From assembly GCF_040267685.1 (NCBI RefSeq), contig NZ_CP158367.1, positions 186,001-250,000 on the forward strand: a stretch of DNA of 64,000 nucleotides, given 5' to 3'. The translations under genes were made by a program, and so were the position numbers. The stretch is from Proteinivorax tanatarense. Lineage in GTDB: Bacteria; Bacillota; Proteinivoracia; Proteinivoracales; Proteinivoracaceae. Below the pieces are notes generated by a model. That model searched no databases and was not told where the DNA came from. It saw only the letters and a program-made list of their open reading frames with translations. This document shows, piece by piece, positions 1 to 9,230 of the stretch. The first letter of the stretch is position 1. Every line of letters begins with the position of its first letter.

Positions 1-288
1 AATTATAGTTGGCCGGGCAATGTTCGTGAATTAGAGCACATAATAGAAGGAGCAGTTAATTTAATAGATGGTGATAACATCATCAAAACCATTCACCTGC
101 CAAAATTTTTGCAGGGGGGCTGGTCAACAGTACAGCAGTCTACACTGACCAATCAAGTAAAAGATTTTGAAAAAAATATTATTTCTCAAGCTTACTATGC
201 CTGTAATCGAAATATCAGCAAGACAGCCCAGAGGCTAGGAATTTCAAGGCAAAGCTTGCAATACAAAATAAAAAAATATGACTTATAG
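1..288 (+). CDS. C-terminal end of a sigma-54-dependent (NtrC-type) transcription activator, partial
   Basis: The open frame runs from the window edge to TAG at 286-288 (95 codons). It begins with the NYSWPGNVRELEH stretch that closes the AAA+ domain of sigma-54 activators, and ends with a Fis-type helix-turn-helix (SKTAQRLGISRQSLQYKIKKY). The family remodels sigma-54 RNA polymerase at -24/-12 promoters. A matching -24/-12 promoter lies 137 bp downstream, ahead of ord, so by inference this protein controls the ornithine-degradation operon. The sensory and ATPase parts lie outside the window, so the signal is unknown. Confidence 0.93.
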   Translation, partial: NYSWPGNVRELEHIIEGAVNLIDGDNIIKTIHLPKFLQGGWSTVQQSTLTNQVKDFEKNIISQAYYACNRNISKTAQRLGISRQSLQYKIKKYDL

Positions 289-317
289 TTTGCACCAGAA
301 AGGTGCAAATTTTTTTT
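289..317 (+). terminator. Rho-independent terminator of the sigma-54 activator gene
   Basis: An 8-bp perfect stem TTTGCACC/GGTGCAAA with a 5-nt loop is followed by a run of T. It directly follows the stop codon, so the regulator gene is transcribed separately from ord. Confidence 0.85.
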
Positions 318-423
318 ACAACGATAATGCAAAAAATTTTTCATTAGGTTATTTTTGACCAATTAAATAGTATAAAAAAACTTGTAAAACCTATATTAAT
401 AGGGATTGGTAAATTATTTAAAT

Positions 424-441
424 TTGGCATATATTTTGCAT
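424..441 (+). promoter_or_regulatory. Sigma-54 (-24/-12) promoter for the ornithine operon
   Basis: TTGGCAT-ATATT-TTGCAT matches the sigma-54 consensus TGGCAC-N5-TTGC. The GG (426-427) and GC (438-439) are separated by 10 nt as required. The predicted start of transcription is near 451, about 30 nt before the ord ATG. An imperfect palindrome with CCTAT/ATAGG arms at 390-403 may be an activator site, but that is weak. Confidence 0.8.
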
Positions 442-481
442 AATATTTAAACAAATACAATATCAAAAGGAGTGGGAATTT

Positions 482-1513
482 ATGACAGTAAAAGTTATTC
501 ACTGGGGTTTAGGTGCTATGGGAGGACAAATGGCTGAGCTTGTAGCTACAAAAAAAGGTATTACTTCTGTTGGGGCTATTGATTTAGACCCTAACAAAGT
601 AGGTAAACCAATGGCAGAGCTTTTTGAGGGACAAACTAACGAGGTAAAAGTAAGTGATGATGCAACTAAGGTTTTAAATGAGAAAGCAGACCTTGTCATT
701 ATTGCTACAGGTTCATTTACAGAGGAAGTATATCCTTTAGTGGAGCAAGCTTTAAACAGCAAAAAAAATGTAATATGTATCGCTGAAGAAATGGCTTTTC
801 CAGCACAACAACAGCCCAAGCTTGCAGCCCAGCTTGATGAGCTAGCTAAAAAAAATAATGTAACTCTTTTAGGAACGGGTATAAACCCAGGCTTTGTGTT
901 GGATTTACAAATCATTGCTCTTACAGGTGTCTGCTACGATGTTCAAAGAATTGAGGCAGCTAGAGTTAACGACCTATCGCCATTTGGACCTACTGTTATG
1001 AAGACCCAAGGCGTAGGAACATCAGTTGAAGAGTTTAACAAAGGTATTGAAGATGGGAGTATAGTTGGGCATGTTGGATTTCCAGAATCTATGGCCATGG
1101 TAGCGAAATCACTAGGCTGGGAGTTAGACGAAATTAAGGAAACTAAAGAGCCAATAATCTCAAACACCCATAGAAAGACAAAATATGTGGAAGTTCAACC
1201 AGGTATGGTAGCTGGGTGTAAACATATAGCTTATGGTATTAAAGATGGTGAAACAATTATCAAAATGGAGCATCCACAACAAATTTTACCAGAAACAGAA
1301 GGTATTGACACAGGTGATTACATCAATATATTCGGAACACCAGAAGTAAACATGGCAATAAAACCAGAAATTCCCGGTGGAATAGGAACGGTATCAGTTG
1401 CAGTAAACTCAATAGCAAATGTAATTAACGCAGAGCCAGGACTTGTTACAATGGCAGATCTTCCTGTGCCAGCGGCAATTATGGGAGATATTAAAGATAG
1501 AATAAAAAAGTAG
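482..1513 (+). CDS. ord: 2,4-diaminopentanoate dehydrogenase
   Basis: This is the third enzyme of ornithine fermentation. It oxidatively deaminates 2,4-diaminopentanoate to 2-amino-4-oxopentanoate with NAD(P)+. The 343-residue protein starts with a Rossmann dinucleotide-binding motif GLGAMGGQM (residues 9-17) and resembles the dihydrodipicolinate-reductase-like family throughout. The ATG is preceded by AAAGGAG. It is the first gene of a tightly packed operon, with ortA starting 13 nt after its stop. The identity rests on family resemblance and on the diagnostic order ord-ortA-ortB-oraS-oraE. Confidence 0.93.
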   Translation: MTVKVIHWGLGAMGGQMAELVATKKGITSVGAIDLDPNKVGKPMAELFEGQTNEVKVSDDATKVLNEKADLVIIATGSFTEEVYPLVEQALNSKKNVICIAEEMAFPAQQQPKLAAQLDELAKKNNVTLLGTGINPGFVLDLQIIALTGVCYDVQRIEAARVNDLSPFGPTVMKTQGVGTSVEEFNKGIEDGSIVGHVGFPESMAMVAKSLGWELDEIKETKEPIISNTHRKTKYVEVQPGMVAGCKHIAYGIKDGETIIKMEHPQQILPETEGIDTGDYINIFGTPEVNMAIKPEIPGGIGTVSVAVNSIANVINAEPGLVTMADLPVPAAIMGDIKDRIKK

Positions 1514-1526
1514 GAGGTGGCCTGTA

Positions 1527-1844
1527 GTGTCTAAAACCTACCCAAAAGGAAGTTTCGTAGAAATACAAAGTGAGATTTTACCTCCGGGCAAAAGGGCTAA
1601 TCACCTTCCCGAGGATACAAAAGCAACCCCCCTTACAATGAAGGTCAAAGGATTTTTACAAAAACCAAGCAAAGAAGGGGAAACCATAAAAGTTAAAACA
1701 GTTATCGGAAGAATACACCAAGGTGTATTGGTGAATCCAAACCCCAAGCATACCCATGACTTTGGTGATATAATTGAAGAACTTTTTGATGCTCAAAAAA
1801 GCTTTAAAAAGTTTTTAAAAGAAGGTGGTGATAGCAATGGATAA
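1527..1844 (+). CDS. ortA: 2-amino-4-ketopentanoate thiolase, alpha subunit
   Basis: This is the small subunit of the PLP-dependent thiolase that splits 2-amino-4-oxopentanoate with CoA into alanine and acetyl-CoA. The protein has 105 residues, the usual OrtA size. Its conserved region carries the GRIHQGVLVNPNPKHTHDFGD stretch (shown in two overlapping halves: GRIHQGVLVNPNP and KHTHDFGD). It starts at GTG 1527, nine nt after GGAGGTGG. The stop overlaps the start of ortB by 8 nt, so the two subunits are probably translationally coupled. Confidence 0.92.
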   Translation: MSKTYPKGSFVEIQSEILPPGKRANHLPEDTKATPLTMKVKGFLQKPSKEGETIKVKTVIGRIHQGVLVNPNPKHTHDFGDIIEELFDAQKSFKKFLKEGGDSNG

Positions 1845-3240
1845 TAGCTATAACGCCGTTATGAGCAGAAGGAATCAGATTATGAAACAAGCCATAGGGT
1901 TAGACTACAGCCAGTTTAGTCTATCAGATTTGGCCTTTGATTATGAAAAAATGATGAACCATGGTGAGTATAGTATAGATAGAATAGTTGAAATACAAAA
2001 AAATCAAGGGGTAGGCAATACCCCCTTATATGAACTAAAAAACTTTACTGAAATCGCTCGAAAGTTGGCACCTGCAGGAAAAGGAGCACGAATCTTTGTA
2101 AAAGATGAAGCGGCAAATCCTTCGGGAAGTTTTAAAGATAGAAGGGCAGCTGTCTCTGTATACAACGCCAAAAAGAACGGCTACAAAGGCGTGATAGCTG
2201 CAACTTCTGGTAACTACGGAGCGGCAGTAGCATCACAAGCAGCTATGCAAATGCTAGATTGCATCATTATACAAGAAGCCTTTGACTCAAAAGGCATATA
2301 TCAACCAGAGATAATGGAAAAGGGCAGGGCGTGTGAAACCTATGGTGCAGAGGTAATACAACTATCAGTAGGACCTGAATTATTTTATGTGTTTTTAAAA
2401 ACACTAGAGGAAACGGGATACTTTAACGCATCGCTATACTCTCCCTTTGGCATAGCGGGGATAGAGACTTTAGGACTGGAAATAGCAGAACAATGTAAAG
2501 AAATTGCAGGTCGCAAACCTAGTAAAGTTATAGTTACTCACGCAGGTGGCGGTAACTTAACTGGCACAGCAAGAGGACTACAAAAAGCAGGTTGTTCAGA
2601 TACCGAAGTTATCGGAGCTTCTATCGACTTAACTGGACTTCATATGGCCAGTGACAATGACTTTAACAAAAAATCATTTACTACAGGACATACAGGGTTT
2701 AGCGTACCATTTACAACCTGGCCTGATAGAGCAGATGTCCCCAAAAATGCAGCAAGACCTCTAAGGTACTTAGACCGCTTTGTAACAGTATCTCAAGGAG
2801 AGGCATTTTACGTTACGGAAATGCTAGCTAAGCTAGAAGGTATGGAGAGAGGACCGGCTGGAAACACATCTCTAGCAGCAGCTATAAAAATAGCCCAAGA
2901 GATGGAGCAAGATGAAGTTCTTGTAGTACAGGAAACTGAATATACAGGAGCAGGAAAACACATAAATGCTCAGCTTTCCTTTGCAAAAGAAAACGGGATA
3001 GAAATCCAGCACGGAGACCCAGCGGAAAATGTACCAGGTGAGAATATAATATTTCCCAAAGACCCCTCTTTGATAAATGTAAAAGAGCATAGCATAGACA
3101 AACTTAGAAACACATATTTAAAAAATATTAAAAAGAATTTTGACATAAATGACTTAAGAGATGTTGACTGGAAGTTTTTAGAACAAGAACTGAACTGCAC
3201 TAAGTCTCATATAAAAACCTTGTTGGGAAAGGAGAGTTAA
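1837..3240 (+). CDS. ortB: 2-amino-4-ketopentanoate thiolase, beta subunit (PLP-dependent)
   Basis: This is the catalytic subunit of the thiolase that forms alanine and acetyl-CoA in ornithine fermentation. It is a fold-type II PLP enzyme related to threonine synthase/tryptophan synthase beta. The lysine-bearing motif NPSGSFKDRRA (residues 93-103) and a glycine-rich phosphate loop (THAGGGNLTG) are visible. ATG 1837 is preferred over upstream GTG 1825, because AAGGTGGTG sits 8 nt before the ATG. It gives 467 residues. It overlaps ortA by 8 nt and is followed after 4 nt by oraS. Confidence 0.93.
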   Translation: MDNSYNAVMSRRNQIMKQAIGLDYSQFSLSDLAFDYEKMMNHGEYSIDRIVEIQKNQGVGNTPLYELKNFTEIARKLAPAGKGARIFVKDEAANPSGSFKDRRAAVSVYNAKKNGYKGVIAATSGNYGAAVASQAAMQMLDCIIIQEAFDSKGIYQPEIMEKGRACETYGAEVIQLSVGPELFYVFLKTLEETGYFNASLYSPFGIAGIETLGLEIAEQCKEIAGRKPSKVIVTHAGGGNLTGTARGLQKAGCSDTEVIGASIDLTGLHMASDNDFNKKSFTTGHTGFSVPFTTWPDRADVPKNAARPLRYLDRFVTVSQGEAFYVTEMLAKLEGMERGPAGNTSLAAAIKIAQEMEQDEVLVVQETEYTGAGKHINAQLSFAKENGIEIQHGDPAENVPGENIIFPKDPSLINVKEHSIDKLRNTYLKNIKKNFDINDLRDVDWKFLEQELNCTKSHIKTLLGKES

Positions 3241-3244
3241 ATTT

Positions 3245-3610
3245 ATGGAAAGAAAAGATAACTATCAAGAAAAGCGAGGGCATCTAAAAGACTTGACAAA
3301 TGAGCAACTAGATAAAAAATTTTGGGAGCTGCTAGAAAAAGTTGCAGATCCTTTAGTGGATTTAGCTTCAAAGAATACTTCACCTGCGGTAGAGAGGTCT
3401 GTACTTTTGCGGATGGGCTTTTCTTCCCTAGATAGTAAAGCTATAGTAGAAAAAGTATATGATGAGGGGTTACTAGGCAAAGGTGCAGGCAATGTAGTGC
3501 TAAAACTTGCTAAAAAACATAATGTAGATTACAAACAAGCGGGAGAAATGATTATCGAAAATGAAAATGCGATCAAAGAAGCCAGAGAGTTATTTGGAGG
3601 TGTAAAATAA
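3245..3610 (+). CDS. oraS: D-ornithine 4,5-aminomutase, S subunit
   Basis: This is the small subunit of the adenosylcobalamin- and PLP-dependent aminomutase that converts D-ornithine to 2,4-diaminopentanoate. It has 121 residues, the length known for the Clostridium sticklandii subunit, and ends in an ARELFGGVK tail. The TAA and the ATG of oraE overlap (TAATG), so the two subunits are coupled and probably made in equal amounts. Confidence 0.92.
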   Translation: MERKDNYQEKRGHLKDLTNEQLDKKFWELLEKVADPLVDLASKNTSPAVERSVLLRMGFSSLDSKAIVEKVYDEGLLGKGAGNVVLKLAKKHNVDYKQAGEMIIENENAIKEARELFGGVK

Positions 3611-5793
3611 TGTCTAAAATTGAAGAGAAATTAGATATTAAAGAGATTTTAAAGGACTTAGATAGCTATAAGCCCCGACGTAAAGGATGGACATGGCGCA
3701 AAAAGGCCGAAGGCATTAAAATGGGTCCTTTTGAATACAAAGATGTATCAGAACCTCTTGAAAATAGCTATGGGTTACCTTCTTCAAAATACTTTGGCCA
3801 TATTGACCCACAGCCAGACTGTGTTATAACTTCAGAAATTGCATCTGGTAGGTTCGAAGATGACATTCGTCGGATGCGGATGGCTGCATGGCATGGCGCA
3901 GACCACATTATGGTTATTAGAACAGCTGGTCAAAGTCACTATGATGGTTTGATTGAAGGAACCCCTGAAGGAATTGGTGGGGTGCCAATTACTAGAAAAC
4001 AAGTTAGAGCATCCAGAAAAGCTTTAGATATGATTGAAGACGAGGTTGGTCGTCCCATAAACCTTCACTCCTACGTAAGTGGTGTAGCTGGGCCAGATAT
4101 TGCTGTGCTATTTGCTGAAGAAGGTATAAACGGAGCTCATCAAGACCCTCAGTACAACGTACTTTATAGAAACGTTAACATGCAGCGTTCATTTGTAGAC
4201 GCAGCTGTAGCCAAAAAGGTAATGGCATCAGTTGATATGCTTCAGATTGATGGCGCTCATAACGCTAACGCAACAGCTAGAGAAGCATGGAAGGTTATGC
4301 CGGAGCTTATGGTACAACACGGAATAAATTCAATGTTTTCTATGAAAGTCGGCATGGATAAAGAAAACATATCACTCTCCACAGTGCCGCCAACTGCGCC
4401 GCCTGCACCGTGTATGGATCTAGACCTTCCTTATGCAGTTGCGCTAAGGCAGCTATTTAAAGATTTTAAAATGCGTGCTCAAATGAACACAAAATATATG
4501 GAATCTGACACCAGAGAAGCTACGGTAACTCATACATTAAACTTACTTATATCTAAACTAACTAGTGTGGATATCCAAAGTACAATAACACCAGACGAGG
4601 GAAGAAATGTGCCTTGGCATTATAACAGTGTTCATGCTGTAAATACTGCAAAACAAGCTTTGATAGGTATGGATAGATTAAAAGATATTGTACAGCTCAA
4701 GCCTGATGGACCACTTTGGGATAAAGTTAGGGAGCTTAAAGAAAGAGCAATTCTTTTTCTAGAAGAAATAGTAGAGGCGGGAGGATACTTTAACGCTGTA
4801 GAACAAGGTTTCTTTGTAGACAGCGGACAGTATCCAGAGCGTAATGATGATGGTATTGTTAGAAAGTCTGATGGTGGCGTAGGTGCCGGAACTATTGTGG
4901 AGCGAGAAGATGACTACTTTGCTCCTGTGTGTCATCACTTCGGCGAAAACAACCTTCCAGACGACTTAGAAAACCCATGTGACCCAATAGAAGGCTGTAC
5001 ATTGTGTGATCCAAATAAAATAGTTTATATCGACGAGTTAGATGAAGAGGATAATGCTCAAGTACGTATCGACGCCAAAAAAGAACATCGTCAAAAAGAA
5101 CTTCTCTCTCCAGAGGTAGAATGGTATGCCGATGGTTACGTGAGCATGAACTTATTCTTGCCTACGTCTGAACGGGTGGCAGAGTATGCAGCTATGGAGA
5201 TGGCTAAAAATATGGGATTAACTGATGTTGAGGCAATCCATAAACAAGCCATGCACCCATCTGAAGGCACATTAGTTGAGATAAAAGGAAGGTTAGATGT
5301 AGCTATAGATCCAGATCAGCTAAATATTCCAGAACAAATTCCTACTTTATCGGAGGATGAAATTCGAGAAGATATCAAAAACAAACCGATGAAGGTTGTC
5401 GCTGCAACAGTTGGAGAAGATGAGCATTCAGTTGGAATGAGAGAAGTTATAGATATAAAGCATGGCGGAATAGAAGGGTTTGGTATTGAAGTTCATTACC
5501 TAGGTACATCTGTACCGGTTAGTAAATGTGTTGACGCTGCTGTAGAAATCGGTGCCGATGCTATATTAATATCCACAATTATAACTCATGCAGACATTCA
5601 CCGTATTAATATGTCTCGTTTAGACCAACTTTGTAAAGAAAAAGGAGTTCGTGACAAACTTATGTTGGCAGCTGGTGGCACCCAAGTAACCAATGACATT
5701 GCCGTAGAAGAAGGACTAGATGCAGGATTCGGTAGAGGTACAAACGGTACAGACGTAGCTTCCTTCCTAGTTAAAAGAAGAAGAGAAATGTAA
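3610..5793 (+). CDS. oraE: D-ornithine 4,5-aminomutase, E subunit (cobalamin- and PLP-binding)
   Basis: This is the large subunit of ornithine aminomutase, with 727 residues. The N-terminal part forms the TIM barrel. The C-terminal Rossmann-like domain contains DEHSVG, the base-off cobalamin-binding DxHxxG-type motif with His606 as cobalt ligand, and Lys617 in DIKHGG. In the C. sticklandii enzyme the PLP lysine lies 11 residues after the cobalt-binding histidine, and the same spacing is found here. A cysteine-rich stretch (CDPIEGCTLCDPNK, about residues 457-470) is also seen. It starts inside the oraS stop codon. Confidence 0.96.
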   Translation: MSKIEEKLDIKEILKDLDSYKPRRKGWTWRKKAEGIKMGPFEYKDVSEPLENSYGLPSSKYFGHIDPQPDCVITSEIASGRFEDDIRRMRMAAWHGADHIMVIRTAGQSHYDGLIEGTPEGIGGVPITRKQVRASRKALDMIEDEVGRPINLHSYVSGVAGPDIAVLFAEEGINGAHQDPQYNVLYRNVNMQRSFVDAAVAKKVMASVDMLQIDGAHNANATAREAWKVMPELMVQHGINSMFSMKVGMDKENISLSTVPPTAPPAPCMDLDLPYAVALRQLFKDFKMRAQMNTKYMESDTREATVTHTLNLLISKLTSVDIQSTITPDEGRNVPWHYNSVHAVNTAKQALIGMDRLKDIVQLKPDGPLWDKVRELKERAILFLEEIVEAGGYFNAVEQGFFVDSGQYPERNDDGIVRKSDGGVGAGTIVEREDDYFAPVCHHFGENNLPDDLENPCDPIEGCTLCDPNKIVYIDELDEEDNAQVRIDAKKEHRQKELLSPEVEWYADGYVSMNLFLPTSERVAEYAAMEMAKNMGLTDVEAIHKQAMHPSEGTLVEIKGRLDVAIDPDQLNIPEQIPTLSEDEIREDIKNKPMKVVAATVGEDEHSVGMREVIDIKHGGIEGFGIEVHYLGTSVPVSKCVDAAVEIGADAILISTIITHADIHRINMSRLDQLCKEKGVRDKLMLAAGGTQVTNDIAVEEGLDAGFGRGTNGTDVASFLVKRRREM

Positions 5794-5819
5794 CCTAATT
5801 ATAAAGGGGGAGTACAGGT

Positions 5820-7175
5820 ATGAAGCTAGACTTGATAGTTGCGGAAATCGGCAGTACGACTACTGTTGTTAATGGATTCACTGGCTTAAACTCCCCCAAT
5901 CCTACTTTAGTGGGACAGGGGCAAGGGCCTACAACTGTTGAACAAGGGGATGTTACCCGTGGGTTAGAGATGGCTCTAGAGGACTTAGCTGATAATATTA
6001 ATGTATCATCAGTAGATTATAATGAAATGTTAGCCACAAGTAGTGCTGCTGGCGGATTAAAAATGACAGTTCATGGGTTAGTTTATGAAATGACTGCAAG
6101 AGCGGCAAAAGAAGCAGCCTTAGGTGCCGGTGCAGTTATTAAGGATATCACCAGCGGTAAACTAAGCCAGCGAGATGTTAAAAATATTAAAGAAATAAAC
6201 CCGAATATTATTTTGCTTGCAGGTGGAGTGGACTTTGGTGAGGAAGAAACCACCTTGCAAAATGCTTATACCCTGAGCAAAGTTCCCATTGATATTCCTT
6301 TTATATATGGGGGAAATAAAAAACTAACAGAAGAGATAGTAGAAATTTTTGAAAAAGAAGGAAAAACCATCAAGCCTATAGAAAATGTTTATCCAGCAAT
6401 AGATGAGCTTAATATAGAGCCGGCTAGGAAAGTTATACAGGAAATATTTGAACAACATATTACAAAAGGGCCAGGAATGTCTAGCATAAGACAGATGGTA
6501 AACTCTAAAATAGTTCCTACACCGGGAGCAGTTATGATGGGAGCTAAGGCACTCTATGAAGAAATTGGAGATCTAATGGTTGTGGATGTTGGAGGAGCTA
6601 CAACTGACGTGCACTCTGTTACAGAAGGTTCAGAGGAACTTAGCCGATTTAGAATTTCTCCAGAACCATTGGCCAAAAGAACGGTGGAAGGCGATTTAGG
6701 AGTATATGTAAACAGCCAAAATATAGTAAATATGATAGGGCAAGAAAAGATTAGTGAAATAACCAATATAGATAAAGAAAAGTTAAGGGAAAATATTCTA
6801 CCTATACCTAAGACCGCTGAACAAAAAAAGATTTCTTTAGCTCTTACCGAAAAGGCTGTGGATGTTGCTGTTAAACGTCATGTAGGAAAGTTGAAAACAT
6901 TATATGGACCTAGCGGGCGTTACAAGGTGGTGGAAGGAAAGGATTTAACTCAAGTTAAATGGATAATAGGAACAGGTGGTGCCCTTACCAGGCTAGGGAA
7001 TGGAAAACAAACTTTAGAAAAAGCAAAAATAAACATAAAGGGAGATCTTCTGTTGCCCAAAGAAGGAGCCACCCCATTGTTAGATAATCATTATAACTTA
7101 GGGGTACTGGGAATAATGTCGGCAAAATACCCTAAGGAAAGCATTCAGCTTATGAAAAAAAGCTTAGAGCTTTAA
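5820..7175 (+). CDS. GlmL/MutL-family protein, probable aminomutase reactivase
   Basis: This 451-residue protein is of the glutamate-mutase accessory protein (GlmL, formerly MutL) family, which has an ASKHA (actin/Hsp70-like) ATPase fold. The phosphate-binding loops are visible: AEIGSTTTVVNGF near residue 8, and VVDVGGATTDVHSV near residue 254. It sits between oraE and orr, as in other clostridial ornithine operons. It therefore probably exchanges damaged cobalamin on OraE at the cost of ATP. The chaperone role is inferred from position and family. It is not a DNA mismatch-repair MutL. Confidence 0.85.
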   Translation: MKLDLIVAEIGSTTTVVNGFTGLNSPNPTLVGQGQGPTTVEQGDVTRGLEMALEDLADNINVSSVDYNEMLATSSAAGGLKMTVHGLVYEMTARAAKEAALGAGAVIKDITSGKLSQRDVKNIKEINPNIILLAGGVDFGEEETTLQNAYTLSKVPIDIPFIYGGNKKLTEEIVEIFEKEGKTIKPIENVYPAIDELNIEPARKVIQEIFEQHITKGPGMSSIRQMVNSKIVPTPGAVMMGAKALYEEIGDLMVVDVGGATTDVHSVTEGSEELSRFRISPEPLAKRTVEGDLGVYVNSQNIVNMIGQEKISEITNIDKEKLRENILPIPKTAEQKKISLALTEKAVDVAVKRHVGKLKTLYGPSGRYKVVEGKDLTQVKWIIGTGGALTRLGNGKQTLEKAKINIKGDLLLPKEGATPLLDNHYNLGVLGIMSAKYPKESIQLMKKSLEL

Positions 7176-7193
7176 AAAGGTGGTGTTGTTATT

Positions 7194-8252
7194 ATGTACC
7201 CACAGATTGAAATAGACTTAAAAAAAATTGGGGAAAATGCCAAAGTAATGTTGCATCAATGTAAAGCTCACGGGGTTGTTCCATGCGCCGTGACAAAAGT
7301 AGTCTGTGCAGACAAAAAAGTGGCAACAGAATTAGTGGAAAATGGTTTTAAACAGTTAGCTGACTCTAGAATAGAAAACATAATAAAGCTTAGAGAATAT
7401 TTTGGTCAAAAAATAGAAACGTTGTTGCTAAGGCTTCCTATGCTTTCAGACTGCGAAAAGGTTGTTCAATACTGTGATATAAGTTTAAACTCAGAGCTAG
7501 CCACATTAAAAGAACTAGATAAACATGCAAAAAGGCAAAAGAAAACCCACAAAGTAATTATAATGGTTGACTTAGGTGATTTAAGAGAGGGTATTTGGCC
7601 AAATGAAGTATTAACATTAAAAGATGAGTTGAAAAAGTTAAACAATATAGAAGTACTAGGATTAGGAACTAACCTAACATGTTATGGAGGCGTTATACCT
7701 ACTAACGAAACCCTCAGCAAACTTATTGAACTAAAGGAAAAGTGGGAAGTAGATAAAGATAAGCTACATTTGATATCAGGAGGAAACTCATCTTCCATAA
7801 ATATCATGACATCAAAAGACATGCCGCAAGAAGTGAACCACCTTAGATTAGGGGAAAGTTTGTTTTTAGGCAGGGAAACGGTTGCTAGAAAACATATAGT
7901 AGATACTAATCTAGATGCTTTTAAAGTAAAAGCTGAGATAATTGAGGTCAAAAAGAAACCGTCAATACCTATTGGTACTATAGGTCAAGATGCTTTCGGG
8001 GAAACACCAACCTTTGAAGATAAAGGAGAGCATCTAAGGGCTATAGCTGCAATCGGTCGTCAAGATATTGCTTTATCTATGGAACCTTTGCAAAAAGGAG
8101 TAGAAATTATAGGAGGGAGTAGCGACCACCTTCTTTTAGATGTAGATGAAAAAACTAATCTAAAAGTTGGAGATATAGTTGAGTTTATTCCTGGTTATGG
8201 GGCACTATTAGCGGCCATGACATCTCCTTATGTACGGAAAGTATATAAATAA
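7194..8252 (+). CDS. orr: Ornithine racemase (alanine-racemase-fold, PLP-dependent)
   Basis: It interconverts L- and D-ornithine, supplying the D-isomer used by OraSE. The protein has 352 residues and the fold-type III PLP barrel of the alanine racemase N-terminal family. Lys35 in AVTKVVCA is the expected Schiff-base lysine, and LISGGNSSS near residue 191 is a phosphate-binding loop. ATG follows AAAGGTGGTG. It links the arginine deiminase genes that follow (which make L-ornithine) to the aminomutase genes before it. Confidence 0.9.
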   Translation: MYPQIEIDLKKIGENAKVMLHQCKAHGVVPCAVTKVVCADKKVATELVENGFKQLADSRIENIIKLREYFGQKIETLLLRLPMLSDCEKVVQYCDISLNSELATLKELDKHAKRQKKTHKVIIMVDLGDLREGIWPNEVLTLKDELKKLNNIEVLGLGTNLTCYGGVIPTNETLSKLIELKEKWEVDKDKLHLISGGNSSSINIMTSKDMPQEVNHLRLGESLFLGRETVARKHIVDTNLDAFKVKAEIIEVKKKPSIPIGTIGQDAFGETPTFEDKGEHLRAIAAIGRQDIALSMEPLQKGVEIIGGSSDHLLLDVDEKTNLKVGDIVEFIPGYGALLAAMTSPYVRKVYK

Positions 8253-8273
8253 TAAAACGACGAGGTGAAAGAT

Positions 8274-9209
8274 ATGGGAAAATTTGTTGTAATTGCCTTA
8301 GGTGGCAACGCTATATTACAACCAAAACAAAAAGGAACTGCCGAAACTCAGTATCAAAACATATATGCAACTTGTGAACATATAGCAACTTTGTTAAAAT
8401 CAGGATATAAAGTGCTTTTAACCCATGGAAACGGACCGCAGGTGGGCAATATTTTACTTCAACAAGATGAAGCAAAAGAAGTAGTAGCTCCAATGCCCTT
8501 AGATGTATGTGGATCAATGAGTCAAGGATTCATCGGCTATATGTTTCAAAGAGCTATGAGAAATGTGTTAAAGAAAAATAATATGGAAAAAGAAGTTACT
8601 ACATTAGTTACACAAGTAAAAGTAGATAAAAATGATCCAGCCTTTAAAAACCCAACTAAGCCCATAGGCCCGTTTTATTCTGAAGATGAAGCAAAAAAGC
8701 TTATATCTAAAGGGTATGATATGGTAGAGGATAGCGGACGTGGCTGGCGTCGAGTGGTGCCATCTCCGAACCCTATCGGGGTTATGGAAGAAAAAAGCAT
8801 ACTACAACTCATCGAAAATGACAACTTAGTGATTGCTTCAGGAGGCGGGGGAATACCCGTTGTAGAAGGTGAAACCCTAGAAGGAATAGAAGCTGTAATA
8901 GACAAGGATCTAGCAGGACAGAGATTAGCTATGGATGCTAAGGCTGATTCCTTTGTGATTTTGACAGACGTGGACCATGTATACATTAACTTCAACACCC
9001 CTGAGCAAAAAAAGCTAGGAAAAATTACTGTAGCTGAAATAGAAAAATACGTAGATGAGGGGCACTTTAAAGCTGGTAGTATGGGTCCAAAAGTAGAAGC
9101 TGCTTTGAGGTTTGTAAAAGCTACCGATCAACCAGCTATTATAGCTTCGTTAAACAGTGTGTTAGATGCACTAGAACATAAATCAGGAACTATAATAGTT
9201 CCTGAATAA
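8274..9209 (+). CDS. arcC: Carbamate kinase
   Basis: It makes ATP from carbamoyl phosphate and ADP, the energy-yielding last step of the arginine deiminase pathway. The amino-acid-kinase fold is clear from VIALGGNAIL at the N-terminus, LTHGNGPQVGN, ASGGGGIPVV and GSMGPKVEAA. ATG 8274 is preferred over the in-frame GTG 8265 because that GTG is part of the Shine-Dalgarno sequence GAGGTG. This gives 311 residues. It is co-directional with orr (21 nt gap) and arcB (21 nt gap). Confidence 0.95.
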   Translation: MGKFVVIALGGNAILQPKQKGTAETQYQNIYATCEHIATLLKSGYKVLLTHGNGPQVGNILLQQDEAKEVVAPMPLDVCGSMSQGFIGYMFQRAMRNVLKKNNMEKEVTTLVTQVKVDKNDPAFKNPTKPIGPFYSEDEAKKLISKGYDMVEDSGRGWRRVVPSPNPIGVMEEKSILQLIENDNLVIASGGGGIPVVEGETLEGIEAVIDKDLAGQRLAMDAKADSFVILTDVDHVYINFNTPEQKKLGKITVAEIEKYVDEGHFKAGSMGPKVEAALRFVKATDQPAIIASLNSVLDALEHKSGTIIVPE

Positions 9210-9230
9210 ATTAAAGGGAGGAAATAAAAA

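Noticed and set aside
499-915. Long minus-strand frames opposite ord, cdaR, tnsC and other genes
   Set aside because: They are antisense shadows of clear genes, without ribosome binding sites or domain content.
5820-7175. DNA mismatch repair protein MutL
   Set aside because: The historic name MutL for this family refers to glutamate mutase; the sequence shows an ASKHA ATPase and lies in a B12-aminomutase operon.
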